Positions 1 through 8,835 of a DNA stretch of 64,000 nt are shown in pieces. Made by a program: the position numbers and the translations under genes. The DNA is from Streptomyces atriruber (GTDB lineage Bacteria > Actinomycetota > Actinomycetes > Streptomycetales > Streptomycetaceae), in NCBI RefSeq assembly GCF_001418325.1, contig NZ_LIPN01000066.1, positions 1-64,000 of the forward strand, read 5' to 3'. Every line of letters starts with the position of its first letter. Positions within the stretch are counted from its first letter, which is position 1. The notes beneath the pieces are model-generated. The model searched no databases and had not been told where the DNA came from. It was given only the letters and a program-made list of their open reading frames with translations.

Positions 1-1
1 G

Positions 2-835
2 CCCAACGGCGCGGGCAAGACGACCGCCGTGCAGATCCTCTCCACGCTCATCTCCGCCGACGGGGGAGAAGCACGCGTGGCGGGTCACGACCTGGCGGGC
101 GAACCCGACGCGGTGCGTGCCGCGATCGGCGTCACCGGGCAGTTCTCCGCCGTCGACAACCTCCTGACCGGCGAGGAGAACCTGACGCTCATGGCGGACC
201 TGTACGGCTTCGGACGCCGTCAGGGGCGGCACCTCGCCGCCGGTCTCATCGAGCGGTTCGACCTCGTCGAGGCGGCCGGGAAGCCCGCGGCGACCTACTC
301 CGGCGGCATGCGGCGTCGGCTCGACATCGCGATGACCCTGGTCGGCAGCCCGCGCGTGATCTTCCTGGACGAGCCGACCACCGGCCTGGACCCGCGCAGC
401 AGGCACGGCATGTGGGAGATCGTCCGTGAGCTCGTCGCCGACGGCGTGACCATCTTCCTGACCACGCAGTACCTGGAGGAGGCGGATCAACTCGCCGACC
501 GCATAGCGGTGTTGAGCGGCGGCAAACTGGTCGCCGAGGGCACCCCCGGCGAGCTGAAGCGCCTCGTACCCGGCGGCCACGTCCAGCTCCGCTTCGCCGA
601 ACTCGGCGACCTGGACAAGGTCGCGCGACTGCTCGGCGTCGGCAGCCGGGACGACGACGCCATGACGCTGCACGTCCCCAGCGACGGCAGCCTGAAGTCC
701 GTCAAGGCGGTGCTCGACCTGGTGGAAGCCAGCGGGACCGACGTCGAGGGACTCACCATCGACACCCCCGACCTCGACGACGTCTTCTTCGCCGTGACCG
801 GCCGCCCCGACCACGAGAAAGCGACCGCCCGATGA
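2..835 (+). CDS. ABC transporter ATP-binding protein, DrrA-like (5' end missing)
   Basis: Cytoplasmic ATPase of a two-component ABC exporter. The window opens inside the Walker A loop (PNGAGKTT is the first thing encoded), so roughly the first 40 residues are lost upstream. Further on are the ABC signature YSGGMRRR, a Walker B segment ending FLDEPTTGLDP, and the H-loop region TTQYLEEADQLADR. The long C-terminal tail after the ATPase core is typical of the daunorubicin-resistance (DrrA) subfamily. The stop overlaps the start of the permease gene by 4 nt (ATGA), so the two are translationally coupled. The substrate cannot be read from sequence; DrrAB-type pumps export drugs, lipids or polyketides. 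The family call is secure, the cargo unknown. Confidence 0.93.
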   Translation, partial: PNGAGKTTAVQILSTLISADGGEARVAGHDLAGEPDAVRAAIGVTGQFSAVDNLLTGEENLTLMADLYGFGRRQGRHLAAGLIERFDLVEAAGKPAATYSGGMRRRLDIAMTLVGSPRVIFLDEPTTGLDPRSRHGMWEIVRELVADGVTIFLTTQYLEEADQLADRIAVLSGGKLVAEGTPGELKRLVPGGHVQLRFAELGDLDKVARLLGVGSRDDDAMTLHVPSDGSLKSVKAVLDLVEASGTDVEGLTIDTPDLDDVFFAVTGRPDHEKATAR

Positions 836-1662
836 GCACTGTCACCACCACCCCGGCACCCACGCGGACCTACGTCCCCGCCCCCACCTCCGCGCTGCAG
901 AACTCCCTGACCATGCTGCGCCGCAACCTCAGACACGCCCGCCGCTACCCGGCCATGACGATCAGCCTGGTCAGCATGCCCATCGCCATGCTGGTGCTCT
1001 TCAACTACGTCTTCGGCGGCACGATGTCGGCCGGTATGGGCGACCAGGGGTCCGGCGAGTACATCGACTACCTCGTCCCCGGCATCCTGCTGATGGCCGT
1101 CGGCTCGGGCGTCCTGCCGACCACGGTCGGCGTCTGCACGGACATGACCGAGGGCATCGTGGCCCGGTTCCGGACCATGCCCATCAACGGCTCCTCGATC
1201 CTCACGGGCCGCGCCGTCGGCGCCGTCATCCAGACGATGATCACCATCGTCTTCGTCACCGGTGTCGCCTTCCTCATCGGCTTCAGGTCCGGCGCCGAGC
1301 CCGTCGAGTGGATCGCCGCGGCCGGTCTGCTCGCCCTCATGAGCACCGCGCTCACCTGGCTCGCCGTCGCGCTCGGCCAGCTCGTCAAGGCCCCGGAGGC
1401 GGCCAGCAGCGTCGCACTGCCCTTCTCCTTCCTGCTGCCCTTCCTCAGCAGCGTGTTCGTGCCGCTCGACTCGATGCCGGGCTGGCTGCGCCACTTCGCC
1501 GAGTGGCAGCCCTACACCGCCTTCACCGAGACCCTGCGCGGGCTGCTGACCGGTACGGAGATCGGCAAGTTCGGTCCGCTCGCGGTGGGCTGGGGCATCG
1601 CCATCGCCCTGCTCGGTTTCGTCTGGGCGCGCTCGCTGTTCAAGCGCGACGCCAAGCGCTGA
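832..1662 (+). CDS. ABC-2 type transporter permease, DrrB-like
   Basis: Membrane partner of the preceding ATPase, 276 aa. After a polar N-terminus of about 45 residues come about six hydrophobic segments. These include one beginning near MTISLVSMPIAMLV and the conserved ABC-2 stretch around YLVPGILLMAVG. The loop with GIVARFRTMPI is the usual coupling region of DrrB-type permeases. The ATG overlaps the ATPase stop by 4 nt. A strong hairpin follows the gene at 1705-1734, so the pair probably forms the end of an operon. The family is clear; the transported compound is not. Confidence 0.93.
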   Translation: MSTVTTTPAPTRTYVPAPTSALQNSLTMLRRNLRHARRYPAMTISLVSMPIAMLVLFNYVFGGTMSAGMGDQGSGEYIDYLVPGILLMAVGSGVLPTTVGVCTDMTEGIVARFRTMPINGSSILTGRAVGAVIQTMITIVFVTGVAFLIGFRSGAEPVEWIAAAGLLALMSTALTWLAVALGQLVKAPEAASSVALPFSFLLPFLSSVFVPLDSMPGWLRHFAEWQPYTAFTETLRGLLTGTEIGKFGPLAVGWGIAIALLGFVWARSLFKRDAKR

Positions 1663-1704
1663 ACCCCACGGACCCCGCGGAGCCACGGGGGTGTCTCGCG
1701 GGAC

Positions 1705-1734
1705 GGGCCGCGCGACGGAGACGTCGCGCGGCCC
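1705..1734 (+). terminator. Rho-independent-type hairpin after the ABC exporter
   Basis: A perfect 12-bp GC-rich stem (1705-1716 with 1723-1734) closes a 6-nt loop about 40 nt after the permease stop. There is no T-run, which is common for Streptomyces terminators. Confidence 0.75.
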
Positions 1735-1780
1735 TCGGCTGTCGGGCGCCTCGCACACCGATCTCCGTCACAGGTCTAGA

Positions 1781-1799
1781 CAGCGCTTTCTAAGCGCTG
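1781..1799. promoter_or_regulatory. Palindromic putative operator before the polysaccharide lyase
   Basis: A perfect inverted repeat CAGCGCT-ttcta-AGCGCTG lies 16 nt before the lyase ATG, preceded by TCTAGA. Its position would let a bound protein block the promoter or start region. The arms resemble the GCGC-centred sites of LacI-type sugar regulators, but no regulator gene is adjacent, so the binding protein is unknown. Confidence 0.45.
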
Positions 1800-1814
1800 A
1801 TACACCCCTGTCGC

Positions 1815-4145
1815 ATGACCCCCACCCGCCGCACCTTCCTTGCCGCAACCGCTTTCTCCGTAGCTGCGGTAGCTACGGAGACGACGACGGCCGCTGCCGC
1901 CGACGACGAGTTCACCGCACTCCGCACCCGCTGGCTGGAGATCTCCCTCGGCACCGGCTACGACCCCGCCACCGAGCCGTACGCCTCCCGCCTGAAGGAG
2001 ACCGGCGACCTCGCCCGCACCTTCCGCGCGGCCATGTCCCCGGCAGTCAAGTCCCTCTGGCCCGACGCCCCGTTCGACCCGCCGGCCGGGATCACCCTCA
2101 GCTTCAGCAGGCTGTGGACGATGGCCCAGGCGTACGTCTGCGAAGGCACGGGAGCGACGGGCGACACCGCGCTCCTCGCCGACGTCCTCCGCGGCTTCGA
2201 CCACGTCACCACCGTCTACAACCCCTCCACCACCCGCTACGGCAACTGGTGGGAGTGGCAGATAGGCAGCCCCCGGCTGCTCATGGACATCGTGGCGGCG
2301 CTCCACGACGAACTCGGCGCGGACCGCAGGGACAAGGCCTTCACCGCCGTCGACCACTTCGTCCCCGACTCGGCGCTCGGCGACTACACCGGCACCTCGA
2401 CCGGTGCCAACCGCGTCGACCTGTGCCGTTCCGTCGCCCTGCGCGGCATCCTCGGCCGGGCCCCGGCCAAGGTCGCCCTCGCCCGCGACGCGCTCTCGCC
2501 GGTCTTCCCCTACGTCACCAAGGGCGACGGCCTCTACGCGGACGGCTCGTTCGTCCAGCACACCTGGGTCGCCTACTCGGGAACGTACGGCCAGGTCATG
2601 CTCGACGGTCTCGGCCGCCTCTTCGCGCTGCTCGCCGGGTCGACATGGGCCGTCACCGATCCCGAGAAGCAGATCATCCTCGACAGCGTCGAGCGGGCGT
2701 ACGCGCCGCTGATCTTCGACGGACTGATGATGGACAGCGTCAACGGGCGTGCCATCAGCCGGGGTTACCTGAAGGGTGACGACCGGAAGATCATGCGGAG
2801 TGACCACTTCCATGGTCAGGGGCTGATCGCCGCCATGGCGATGCTCGCGGGCGGCGCGAGTGCCGCCGAGCGCGAGCGGTGGCACGCCCGCATCAAGGGG
2901 TGGATCGAGCGGGACACCGTCACGCCGCTGCTCACCGCCCGGCAGCTGGGCGTCGCCGACCTGGCGCGGCTGCACGCCGTGGCGGACTCCGCGGTGCGGG
3001 CGGCGCCCGAGCCGGTCGGGCACCGGCTGTTCGCCGCCATGGACCGCGCCGTGCACCGGCGCCCCGGATTCGCGGTGAACCTCTCGATGGCCTCGGACCG
3101 GATCGCGTACTACGAGTGCGGCAACGGCGAGAACCCGCGCGGCTGGCACACCGGTGCCGGAATGGTCTATTGGTGGGGCGCCGGGGCCCACGGCGATCAG
3201 TACACCGACTGGTTCTGGCCGACCGTGGACCCCTACCGGCTGCCGGGCACGACCGTCTCGGCCAAGCGGCTCCCCGACAAGGCCGGTGGCGAGTGGGGCG
3301 CCGCCAGGCCCGCGGTGCGCTGGGTCGGCGGCACGACCGACGGCGAGTTCGCCGCCGTCGGCCAGCACCTGAAGGGCCTCGGCTCCACGCTCGACGCCCG
3401 CAAGTCGTGGTTCTGCGTCGCGGACGCCGTGGTCTGTCTGGGCGCCGGGATCACCGCCACCGACGGCACCCCCGTCGAGACGGTCGTCGACAACCGCAAC
3501 CTGGGCGAGGCCGGTACCGCCGCCTTCACCGTCGACGACCGCCCGCGCCCCCAGTGGGCCCACCTCGAAGGCCACGGCGGATGGCTCTTCCCCGGCGGTA
3601 CGTCCGGGCTCGGAGCCGTGCGCGAGGACCGCACCGGAGCCTGGTCCGACATCAACACCGGCAGCTCCACCGAGCGGCGGACCAGGCGCTGGCAGACGCT
3701 CTGGCTGGAGCACGGCACCGACCCCACGGACGCTACGTACGCCTATGTCCTCATGCCGGGCGCCTCGCGCCGCGCCGTGCAGGCCCGCGCCGCCGACCGC
3801 CGCTGGTTGTCGGTCCTCGCCAACTCGGCGGAGGTCCAGGCCGTGGCCGTCGATTCGCTCGGTCTGACCGCGGCCAACTTCTGGCAGGCGGGCGAGACGG
3901 GACGGCTCGCGGTGACCGCGCCTGCCGGTGTGCTGGTACGGCAGCGGGGGAGAGGCGCTACGGTGCATGTGAGCGAGCCCCCGCGCACTGGAGAATCCTT
4001 CGAATTCACCTGGAACCGACCCGTGTCCCGGGTGGTGGCCGAGGACCCGTCGGTCGAGGTGCTCGGCACCGGCCGGTCGCTGCGGCTGCGGATCACGCCG
4101 GGGAAGGTCTGCGCGAGCCACCGATGTGAGGTGACTCTCAGCTGA
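1815..4145 (+). CDS. Secreted polysaccharide lyase family 8 (hyaluronate/chondroitin/xanthan lyase type)
   Basis: Extracellular enzyme (776 aa) that cleaves uronic-acid polysaccharides by beta-elimination. It starts with a twin-arginine signal (PTRRTFLAATAF, then an Ala-rich stretch), so Tat export is predicted. The PL8 catalytic triad is recognisable: Asn199 in TGANRVDL, His249 in FVQHTWVAYSGTYG and Tyr258 in the same motif. The 50- and 9-residue spacings equal those of the pneumococcal hyaluronate lyase (N349/H399/Y408). The aromatic patch NWWEWQIG (from N144) marks the substrate cleft. An alpha/alpha-toroid N-half and a beta-sandwich C-half fit the length. There is no Shine-Dalgarno sequence before the ATG, so the message may be leaderless. 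The family is firm; whether the substrate is hyaluronate, chondroitin or xanthan is open. Confidence 0.9.
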   Translation: MTPTRRTFLAATAFSVAAVATETTTAAAADDEFTALRTRWLEISLGTGYDPATEPYASRLKETGDLARTFRAAMSPAVKSLWPDAPFDPPAGITLSFSRLWTMAQAYVCEGTGATGDTALLADVLRGFDHVTTVYNPSTTRYGNWWEWQIGSPRLLMDIVAALHDELGADRRDKAFTAVDHFVPDSALGDYTGTSTGANRVDLCRSVALRGILGRAPAKVALARDALSPVFPYVTKGDGLYADGSFVQHTWVAYSGTYGQVMLDGLGRLFALLAGSTWAVTDPEKQIILDSVERAYAPLIFDGLMMDSVNGRAISRGYLKGDDRKIMRSDHFHGQGLIAAMAMLAGGASAAERERWHARIKGWIERDTVTPLLTARQLGVADLARLHAVADSAVRAAPEPVGHRLFAAMDRAVHRRPGFAVNLSMASDRIAYYECGNGENPRGWHTGAGMVYWWGAGAHGDQYTDWFWPTVDPYRLPGTTVSAKRLPDKAGGEWGAARPAVRWVGGTTDGEFAAVGQHLKGLGSTLDARKSWFCVADAVVCLGAGITATDGTPVETVVDNRNLGEAGTAAFTVDDRPRPQWAHLEGHGGWLFPGGTSGLGAVREDRTGAWSDINTGSSTERRTRRWQTLWLEHGTDPTDATYAYVLMPGASRRAVQARAADRRWLSVLANSAEVQAVAVDSLGLTAANFWQAGETGRLAVTAPAGVLVRQRGRGATVHVSEPPRTGESFEFTWNRPVSRVVAEDPSVEVLGTGRSLRLRITPGKVCASHRCEVTLS

Positions 4146-4329
4146 CGGAGATCGCCGAGGAGGCGCCCTCCGGGAACTCTTTTGTGGAAACCCCACAGCC
4201 GTAGCGGGTCTGAGCCGTCACTTCTTCATGGCTGTGGCGCGCTTCTGTTCGGGGGTGCCAGGAAAACGGCCCGGAGACTGTTCATAGTCGACGGTCCGTT
4301 TCCCCGGGGGCCCTCCGTAAGGTCGCTAC

Positions 4330-5922
4330 ATGACCGTTTTGGACGAGACCGCTTCCTCTGGGGGCGAGCCCACCGACTCGCGCGGCCGCGTGGCCGAGCT
4401 GCACGAGATCCGTGCGGAGGCACTGCGCGGGCCCAGCGAGAAGGCGACCGAGGCCCAGCACGCCAAGGGCAAGCTGACCGCCCGCGAGCGGATCGAGCTG
4501 CTCCTCGACCCGGACTCGTTCAACGAGGTCGAGCAGCTGCGCCGGCACCGGGCCACCGGGTTCGGCCTGGAGGCCAAGAAGCCCTACACGGACGGTGTCA
4601 TCACGGGCTGGGGCACGGTCGAGGGCCGCACGGTCTTCGTCTACGCGCACGACTTCCGGATCTTCGGCGGTGCGCTCGGCGAGGCGCACGCCACCAAGAT
4701 CCACAAGATCATGGACATGGCCATCGCGGCCGGTGCCCCGCTGGTCTCGCTCAACGACGGGGCGGGCGCCCGCATCCAGGAGGGCGTCTCGGCGCTGGCC
4801 GGTTACGGCGGCATCTTCCAGCGCAACACCAAGGCCTCCGGCGTCATCCCGCAGATCAGCGTGATGCTCGGCCCGTGCGCGGGCGGCGCGGCCTACTCGC
4901 CCGCCCTCACCGACTTCGTGTTCATGGTCCGCGAGACCTCGCAGATGTTCATCACCGGCCCGGACGTCGTCCGCGCGGTGACCGGCGAGGAGATCACCCA
5001 GAACGGCCTCGGCGGCGCCGACGTGCACGCCGAGACCTCGGGCGTCTGCCACTTCGCGTACGACGACGAAGAGACCTGCCTGGCCGAGGTCCGCTACCTG
5101 ATCTCGATGCTGCCCTCGAACAACCGGGAGAACCCGCCGGTCCACGAGTCGGAGGACCCGGCCGAGCGCCGCTCGGACGTCCTGCTCGACCTGGTCCCCG
5201 CGGACGGCAACCGGCCGTACGACATGGCGAAGGTCATCGAGGAGCTCGTCGACGACGGCGACTACCTGGAGGTCCACGAGCGCTGGGCGCGCAACATCAT
5301 CTGCGCCCTGGCCCGCCTCGACGGCCAGGTCGTGGGCATCGTCGCGAACCAGCCGCAGGCCCTGGCCGGTGTCCTCGACATCGAGGCCTCGGAGAAGGCC
5401 GCCCGCTTCGTGCAGATGTGCGACGCCTTCAACATCCCGATCCTCACCCTGCTCGACGTCCCCGGCTTCCTGCCCGGCGTCGACCAGGAGCACGGCGGCA
5501 TCATCCGCCACGGCGCCAAGCTCCTGTACGCGTACTGCAACGCCACCGTGCCGCGCATCTCGCTGATCCTGCGCAAGGCCTACGGCGGCGCGTACATCGT
5601 CATGGACAGCCAGTCCATCGGCGCCGACCTCACCTACGCCTGGCCCACCAACGAGATCGCGGTCATGGGCGCCGAGGGCGCCGCGAACGTGATCTTCCGG
5701 CGTCAGATCGCGGCCGCGGAGGACCCCGAGGCGATGCGTGCGCGCATGGTCAAGGAGTACAAGGCCGAGCTGATGCACCCGTACTACGCCGCCGAACGCG
5801 GCCTGGTCGACGACGTCATCGACCCGGCGGAGACCCGCGAGGTGCTCATCAAGTCCCTCGCCATGCTCCGCAACAAGCACGCCGACCTGCCCTCGCGCAA
5901 GCACGGCAACCCCCCGCAGTAG
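4330..5922 (+). CDS. accB: Acyl-CoA carboxylase beta subunit (carboxyltransferase), AccB type
   Basis: Carboxyltransferase subunit (530 aa) that moves CO2 from biotin to acetyl-, propionyl- or butyryl-CoA, making malonyl-CoA-type units for fatty acid and polyketide synthesis. The N-terminal KGKLTARERI element and both crotonase-fold halves with Gly-rich acyl-CoA and biotin loops (GAGARIQEG; GGIIRHGAKL) are present. The residue that distinguishes Streptomyces AccB from PccB (Asp422 in PccB) is Ile here, in GGAYIVMDS at about residue 423, which supports the broader AccB specificity. The small epsilon subunit gene follows 21 nt downstream. In actinobacteria the biotinylated alpha subunit is encoded elsewhere. 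The symbol follows S. coelicolor usage and differs from E. coli accB. Confidence 0.95.
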   Translation: MTVLDETASSGGEPTDSRGRVAELHEIRAEALRGPSEKATEAQHAKGKLTARERIELLLDPDSFNEVEQLRRHRATGFGLEAKKPYTDGVITGWGTVEGRTVFVYAHDFRIFGGALGEAHATKIHKIMDMAIAAGAPLVSLNDGAGARIQEGVSALAGYGGIFQRNTKASGVIPQISVMLGPCAGGAAYSPALTDFVFMVRETSQMFITGPDVVRAVTGEEITQNGLGGADVHAETSGVCHFAYDDEETCLAEVRYLISMLPSNNRENPPVHESEDPAERRSDVLLDLVPADGNRPYDMAKVIEELVDDGDYLEVHERWARNIICALARLDGQVVGIVANQPQALAGVLDIEASEKAARFVQMCDAFNIPILTLLDVPGFLPGVDQEHGGIIRHGAKLLYAYCNATVPRISLILRKAYGGAYIVMDSQSIGADLTYAWPTNEIAVMGAEGAANVIFRRQIAAAEDPEAMRARMVKEYKAELMHPYYAAERGLVDDVIDPAETREVLIKSLAMLRNKHADLPSRKHGNPPQ

Positions 5923-5943
5923 CCCACAAGGAGAACGCTGCAG

Positions 5944-6135
5944 ATGACTACCCCCGACATTCGCGTCGAGAAGGGCCACGCCGAGCCCGAGGAGGTCGCG
6001 GCCATCACCGCGATCCTGCTGGCCCGCGCCGCCGCCCAGCCCGCCGCTCCCGCGCGCCGTGGCCGCGACAAGGCCGGCTGGCGCCGCCTGGAGCGCACCC
6101 CGGGCTTCCGCGCCCCGCACAGCTGGCAGGGCTGA
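5944..6135 (+). CDS. accE: Acyl-CoA carboxylase epsilon subunit
   Basis: Small (63 aa) actinobacteria-specific subunit that stabilises the alpha-beta carboxylase complex and raises its activity. The N-terminal half has the typical helix (GHAEPEEVAAITAILLARAA) and the C-terminus ends in the conserved W-R pattern (GWRRLERTPGFRAPHSWQG). A good ribosome site (AAGGAGAA) lies 10 nt before the ATG. It is co-transcribed with accB and followed at once by a strong terminator. Confidence 0.92.
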   Translation: MTTPDIRVEKGHAEPEEVAAITAILLARAAAQPAAPARRGRDKAGWRRLERTPGFRAPHSWQG

Positions 6136-6146
6136 CGCCCACGCAC

Positions 6147-6187
6147 CGTCGAGGCCCCGCCTTCCTCCGGGAGGGCGGGCCTCGACG
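6147..6187 (+). terminator. Terminator after accB-accE
   Basis: Long, nearly perfect GC stem (CGTCGAGGCCC... pairing with ...GGGCCTCGACG) beginning 11 nt after the accE stop. It separates the carboxylase operon from the following glycosidase. Confidence 0.8.
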
Positions 6188-6265
6188 CGTCCGCGTGCCC
6201 GGGACGGCACGCACCGCCCGCCGTAGACTGGAAGGGCGGCAAGTGCACCACGGCGTGGTCCGATC

Positions 6266-8182
6266 ATGAACGCTCACATCGAGGACTACGCCCTCATCAG
6301 CGACCTGCAAACCGCTGCCCTCGTCGGCAGGAACGGGTCGGTCGACTGGCTCTGCCTGCCGCGTTTCGACTCACCGGCGTGTTTCGCGGCCCTGCTCGGC
6401 ACGGCCGGACACGGACTCTGGCGGGTCGCGCCCCCGCACGGCGGCACGTGCGCCCGGAGGTCCTACCGCCCGGACACCCTCGTACTCGACACGTACTGGG
6501 AGTGCCCCACCGGCACCGCACGTGTCACCGACTTCATGCCGCCCCGCTCGCACGGCCCCTGCCTCGTCCGCGTCGTCGAGGGCCTGTCCGGCACCGTGGC
6601 CCTGCGGAGCGAACTGCGGCCACGCTTCCACCACGGGCGGATCAAGCCGTGGGCGCGGACGGAAGGGCGCTGCACGGTCGCCGTCGCCGGGCCCGACTCG
6701 CTCTGGGTGAGCACGGAGGGCCCCATGGAGATCCGGGGCGACGCGTACTCCACCGGCCGCGACCCGGACCCCCGCGACTCCGCGGTCCTCGACGCCACCG
6801 TGGTCGACTTCACCGTCTCCGCGGGCCAGCGCCTCTCGCTGCAGCTCGCCTGGGCGCCCTCGCATCTGCCGGACCCGCCCGACGCCCTCGGCGTCCCCGC
6901 AGAGACGGCCTTGAAGGCGACGTGCGACCACTGGCGCCGGTGGACCGCCCGGTGCCGCTACCAAGGGCCGTGGCGGGACGCCGTCACCCGCTCGCTGATC
7001 ACCCTCAAAGCCCTCACGTACGCGCCGACAGGCGGTGTCGTCGCCGCGCCGACCACCTCGCTCCCGGAGTGCCTCGGCGGCGAACGCAACTGGGACCACC
7101 GCTTCTGCTGGCTGCGCGACTCCACGCTGACCCTCTCCGCCCTGCTGCGCGGCGGCTACCGGGAGGAGGCGACGGCATGGCTCGACTGGCTGGTCCGCGC
7201 CGTCGCGGGCGACCCCGCGGACCTGCAGGCGGTGTACGGCCTCGCGGGTCAGCGACGGCTCCCGGAGACCGAGGCGCCCTGGCTGCCGGGGTACGAGGGA
7301 TCACGCCCCGTCCGGTTCGGGAACGCGGCCGTCGACCAGTTCCAGCTCGACGTCTACGGAGAAGTCCTCGACACGCTCCACCTGTCGCTGAAAGCGGGGA
7401 TCCCCGTGGGGCCGCACCTGTGGAGCCTGGTGAAATCCCTGATGGGCCACCTGCGGGCGCACTGGCACGAACCGGACCAGGGCCTGTGGGAAGTGCGCGG
7501 CGACCGGCGGCAGTTCGTCCACTCGAAGGTCATGGTGTGGGTCGCCGCCGACCGCGCCCTGCGCATGGGCGAGCTGCTCGGCAGGAACGAGTGCGCGGCG
7601 CAGTGGCGCGCACTGCGGGACGAGGTGCACCGCGAAGTGTGCCGGGCCGGGTGGGACGCCGAACGGGAATCGTTCGTGCAGGCCTACGGGACGCCCGCGC
7701 TCGACGCCTCGGCCCTGCTGATCCCCAAGGTCGGCTTCCTGCCCGCCGACGACCCGCGCGTGCACGGCACCGTCCGGGCGATGCGGGCCCTGGACCACCA
7801 TGGGTTCCTGCGGAGGTACGCGCCGGGCGGGCCGGGACCGCACCGCGTGGACGGCATGCGCGGGGCCGAGGGCACCGTCGTGGCCTGCTCGCTCTGGTAC
7901 GCCGACGCGCTGGCGGCGACCGGCCGCCTCGCCGAGGCGCGCGAGGCCTTCGAGCGGGTCCTGGCCATCCGCAACGACGTGGGCCTGCTCGCCGAGCAGT
8001 GGGACCCGGTGGGTCACCGCCAACTGGGCAACGCGCCGGCGGCGTTCAGCCACATCGCGCTGGTGGACACCGCGTTCGCCCTCACCCGGGCCGGGGCGTG
8101 CCCCGGCGCCGGACCGCCGTCAGGAGCACCATGCCCGAGTCGCCGTAGTCCGGCAGCGTCGGATCGGCGTCGATGCGGGTGA
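6266..8182 (+). CDS. Glycoside hydrolase family 15-like protein (glucoamylase/trehalase type)
   Basis: Predicted cytoplasmic alpha-glucosidase or trehalase-like enzyme, 638 aa. Family landmarks occur in order: an N-terminal SVDWLCLPRFDSP block in a beta-sandwich domain, the (alpha/alpha)6-barrel motif ERNWDHRFCWLRDS near residue 275, and the C-terminal block GLLAEQWDP...LGNAPAAFSHIAL with its conserved acid. There is no signal peptide. The last ~34 codons are antisense to the end of the convergent methyltransferase gene (101-nt overlap) and look low-complexity (GAGPPSGAPCPSRRS). The functional protein therefore probably ends near residue 605 and the tail is non-conserved read-out. Substrate is uncertain: trehalase, glucoamylase and glucodextranase relatives share these motifs. 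Confidence 0.9.
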   Translation: MNAHIEDYALISDLQTAALVGRNGSVDWLCLPRFDSPACFAALLGTAGHGLWRVAPPHGGTCARRSYRPDTLVLDTYWECPTGTARVTDFMPPRSHGPCLVRVVEGLSGTVALRSELRPRFHHGRIKPWARTEGRCTVAVAGPDSLWVSTEGPMEIRGDAYSTGRDPDPRDSAVLDATVVDFTVSAGQRLSLQLAWAPSHLPDPPDALGVPAETALKATCDHWRRWTARCRYQGPWRDAVTRSLITLKALTYAPTGGVVAAPTTSLPECLGGERNWDHRFCWLRDSTLTLSALLRGGYREEATAWLDWLVRAVAGDPADLQAVYGLAGQRRLPETEAPWLPGYEGSRPVRFGNAAVDQFQLDVYGEVLDTLHLSLKAGIPVGPHLWSLVKSLMGHLRAHWHEPDQGLWEVRGDRRQFVHSKVMVWVAADRALRMGELLGRNECAAQWRALRDEVHREVCRAGWDAERESFVQAYGTPALDASALLIPKVGFLPADDPRVHGTVRAMRALDHHGFLRRYAPGGPGPHRVDGMRGAEGTVVACSLWYADALAATGRLAEAREAFERVLAIRNDVGLLAEQWDPVGHRQLGNAPAAFSHIALVDTAFALTRAGACPGAGPPSGAPCPSRRSPAASDRRRCG

Positions 8183-8834
8183 CCGCGAGCCGCTCCGTGA
8201 CCGGGGCGAAGACCTCGGTGACGGCCACCGGATCCACCGGGCAGCCGGGCCACCGGGAGGCAGGGCCGATGCGGTACGTCGGCATGTTCTCCATGAAGGC
8301 CGCGACCAGGTGCCCGCCCGGCACGACGGAGCGCACGAAGCGGTGGCAGAAGTCGGTGAACTCCGCGAAGTCCTCGGTGATGCCCTCCGCGACGAAGTTC
8401 ATCGACGCGATGTCGTACGTCCCCGGCGGCACCGCCCGGACGTCCCCGTGCACCACCCGCACCGGGGTGAGCGCCTCCGGCAGCGTCGGCGGAAGCCCGG
8501 GATCGAGGCGCCGGCACAGCGCGTGGAACGGCAGCCAGCTGTCGTCCGGGCCCCGCTCGATCTGCCCGCGCAGATAGGCGACGCCCGCGGCGCTCGCCTC
8601 GACGGCGTCGACCCGGCGGCTCGCGGCGGCGGCGAGCATCAGCGGATACAGGTTGGGGCCCGCCCCGAACTCCAGGGAACAGCGGGCGGCGCCCGCCGCG
8701 AACCGGCGGTAGAAGGCGGAGTGGTGGGCGATGACCGCGGCGTCGGACGGATGCAGTTCGCGGTAGTTCTCGCCGAGGTACTCCCGGACGGGCCAGCCGT
8801 CCCAGTCCACGTCGTCGTTGCGGATCACGGTCAT
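8082..8834 (-). CDS. SAM-dependent methyltransferase, last gene of the polysaccharide/c-di-GMP operon
   Basis: Class I (Rossmann-fold) methyltransferase of 250 aa. The SAM-binding motif I is SLEFGAGPNLYPL at about residues 53-65, followed by an acidic strand (VDAVEAS) and a VVHGDVRA segment. The opening WDGWPVREYLGENYRELHPSD resembles the NNMT/PNMT/TEMT-like amine N-methyltransferases seen in streptomycetes, so an amine acceptor is a reasonable guess but not shown. The ATG is 1 nt past the stop of the upstream PLP-enzyme gene, implying coupled translation and a shared pathway. The 3' end overlaps the convergent GH15 gene by 101 nt. Confidence 0.82.
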   Translation of the reverse strand: MTVIRNDDVDWDGWPVREYLGENYRELHPSDAAVIAHHSAFYRRFAAGAARCSLEFGAGPNLYPLMLAAAASRRVDAVEASAAGVAYLRGQIERGPDDSWLPFHALCRRLDPGLPPTLPEALTPVRVVHGDVRAVPPGTYDIASMNFVAEGITEDFAEFTDFCHRFVRSVVPGGHLVAAFMENMPTYRIGPASRWPGCPVDPVAVTEVFAPVTERLAVTRIDADPTLPDYGDSGMVLLTAVRRRGTPRPG

Positions 8835-8835
8835 G

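Noticed and set aside
1776..4196. Long open frame on the minus strand opposite the polysaccharide lyase
   Set aside because: The plus strand shows a full PL8 domain with catalytic residues; the antisense frame is a by-product of GC-rich third positions and has only Gly/Arg/Val-rich low-complexity sequence.
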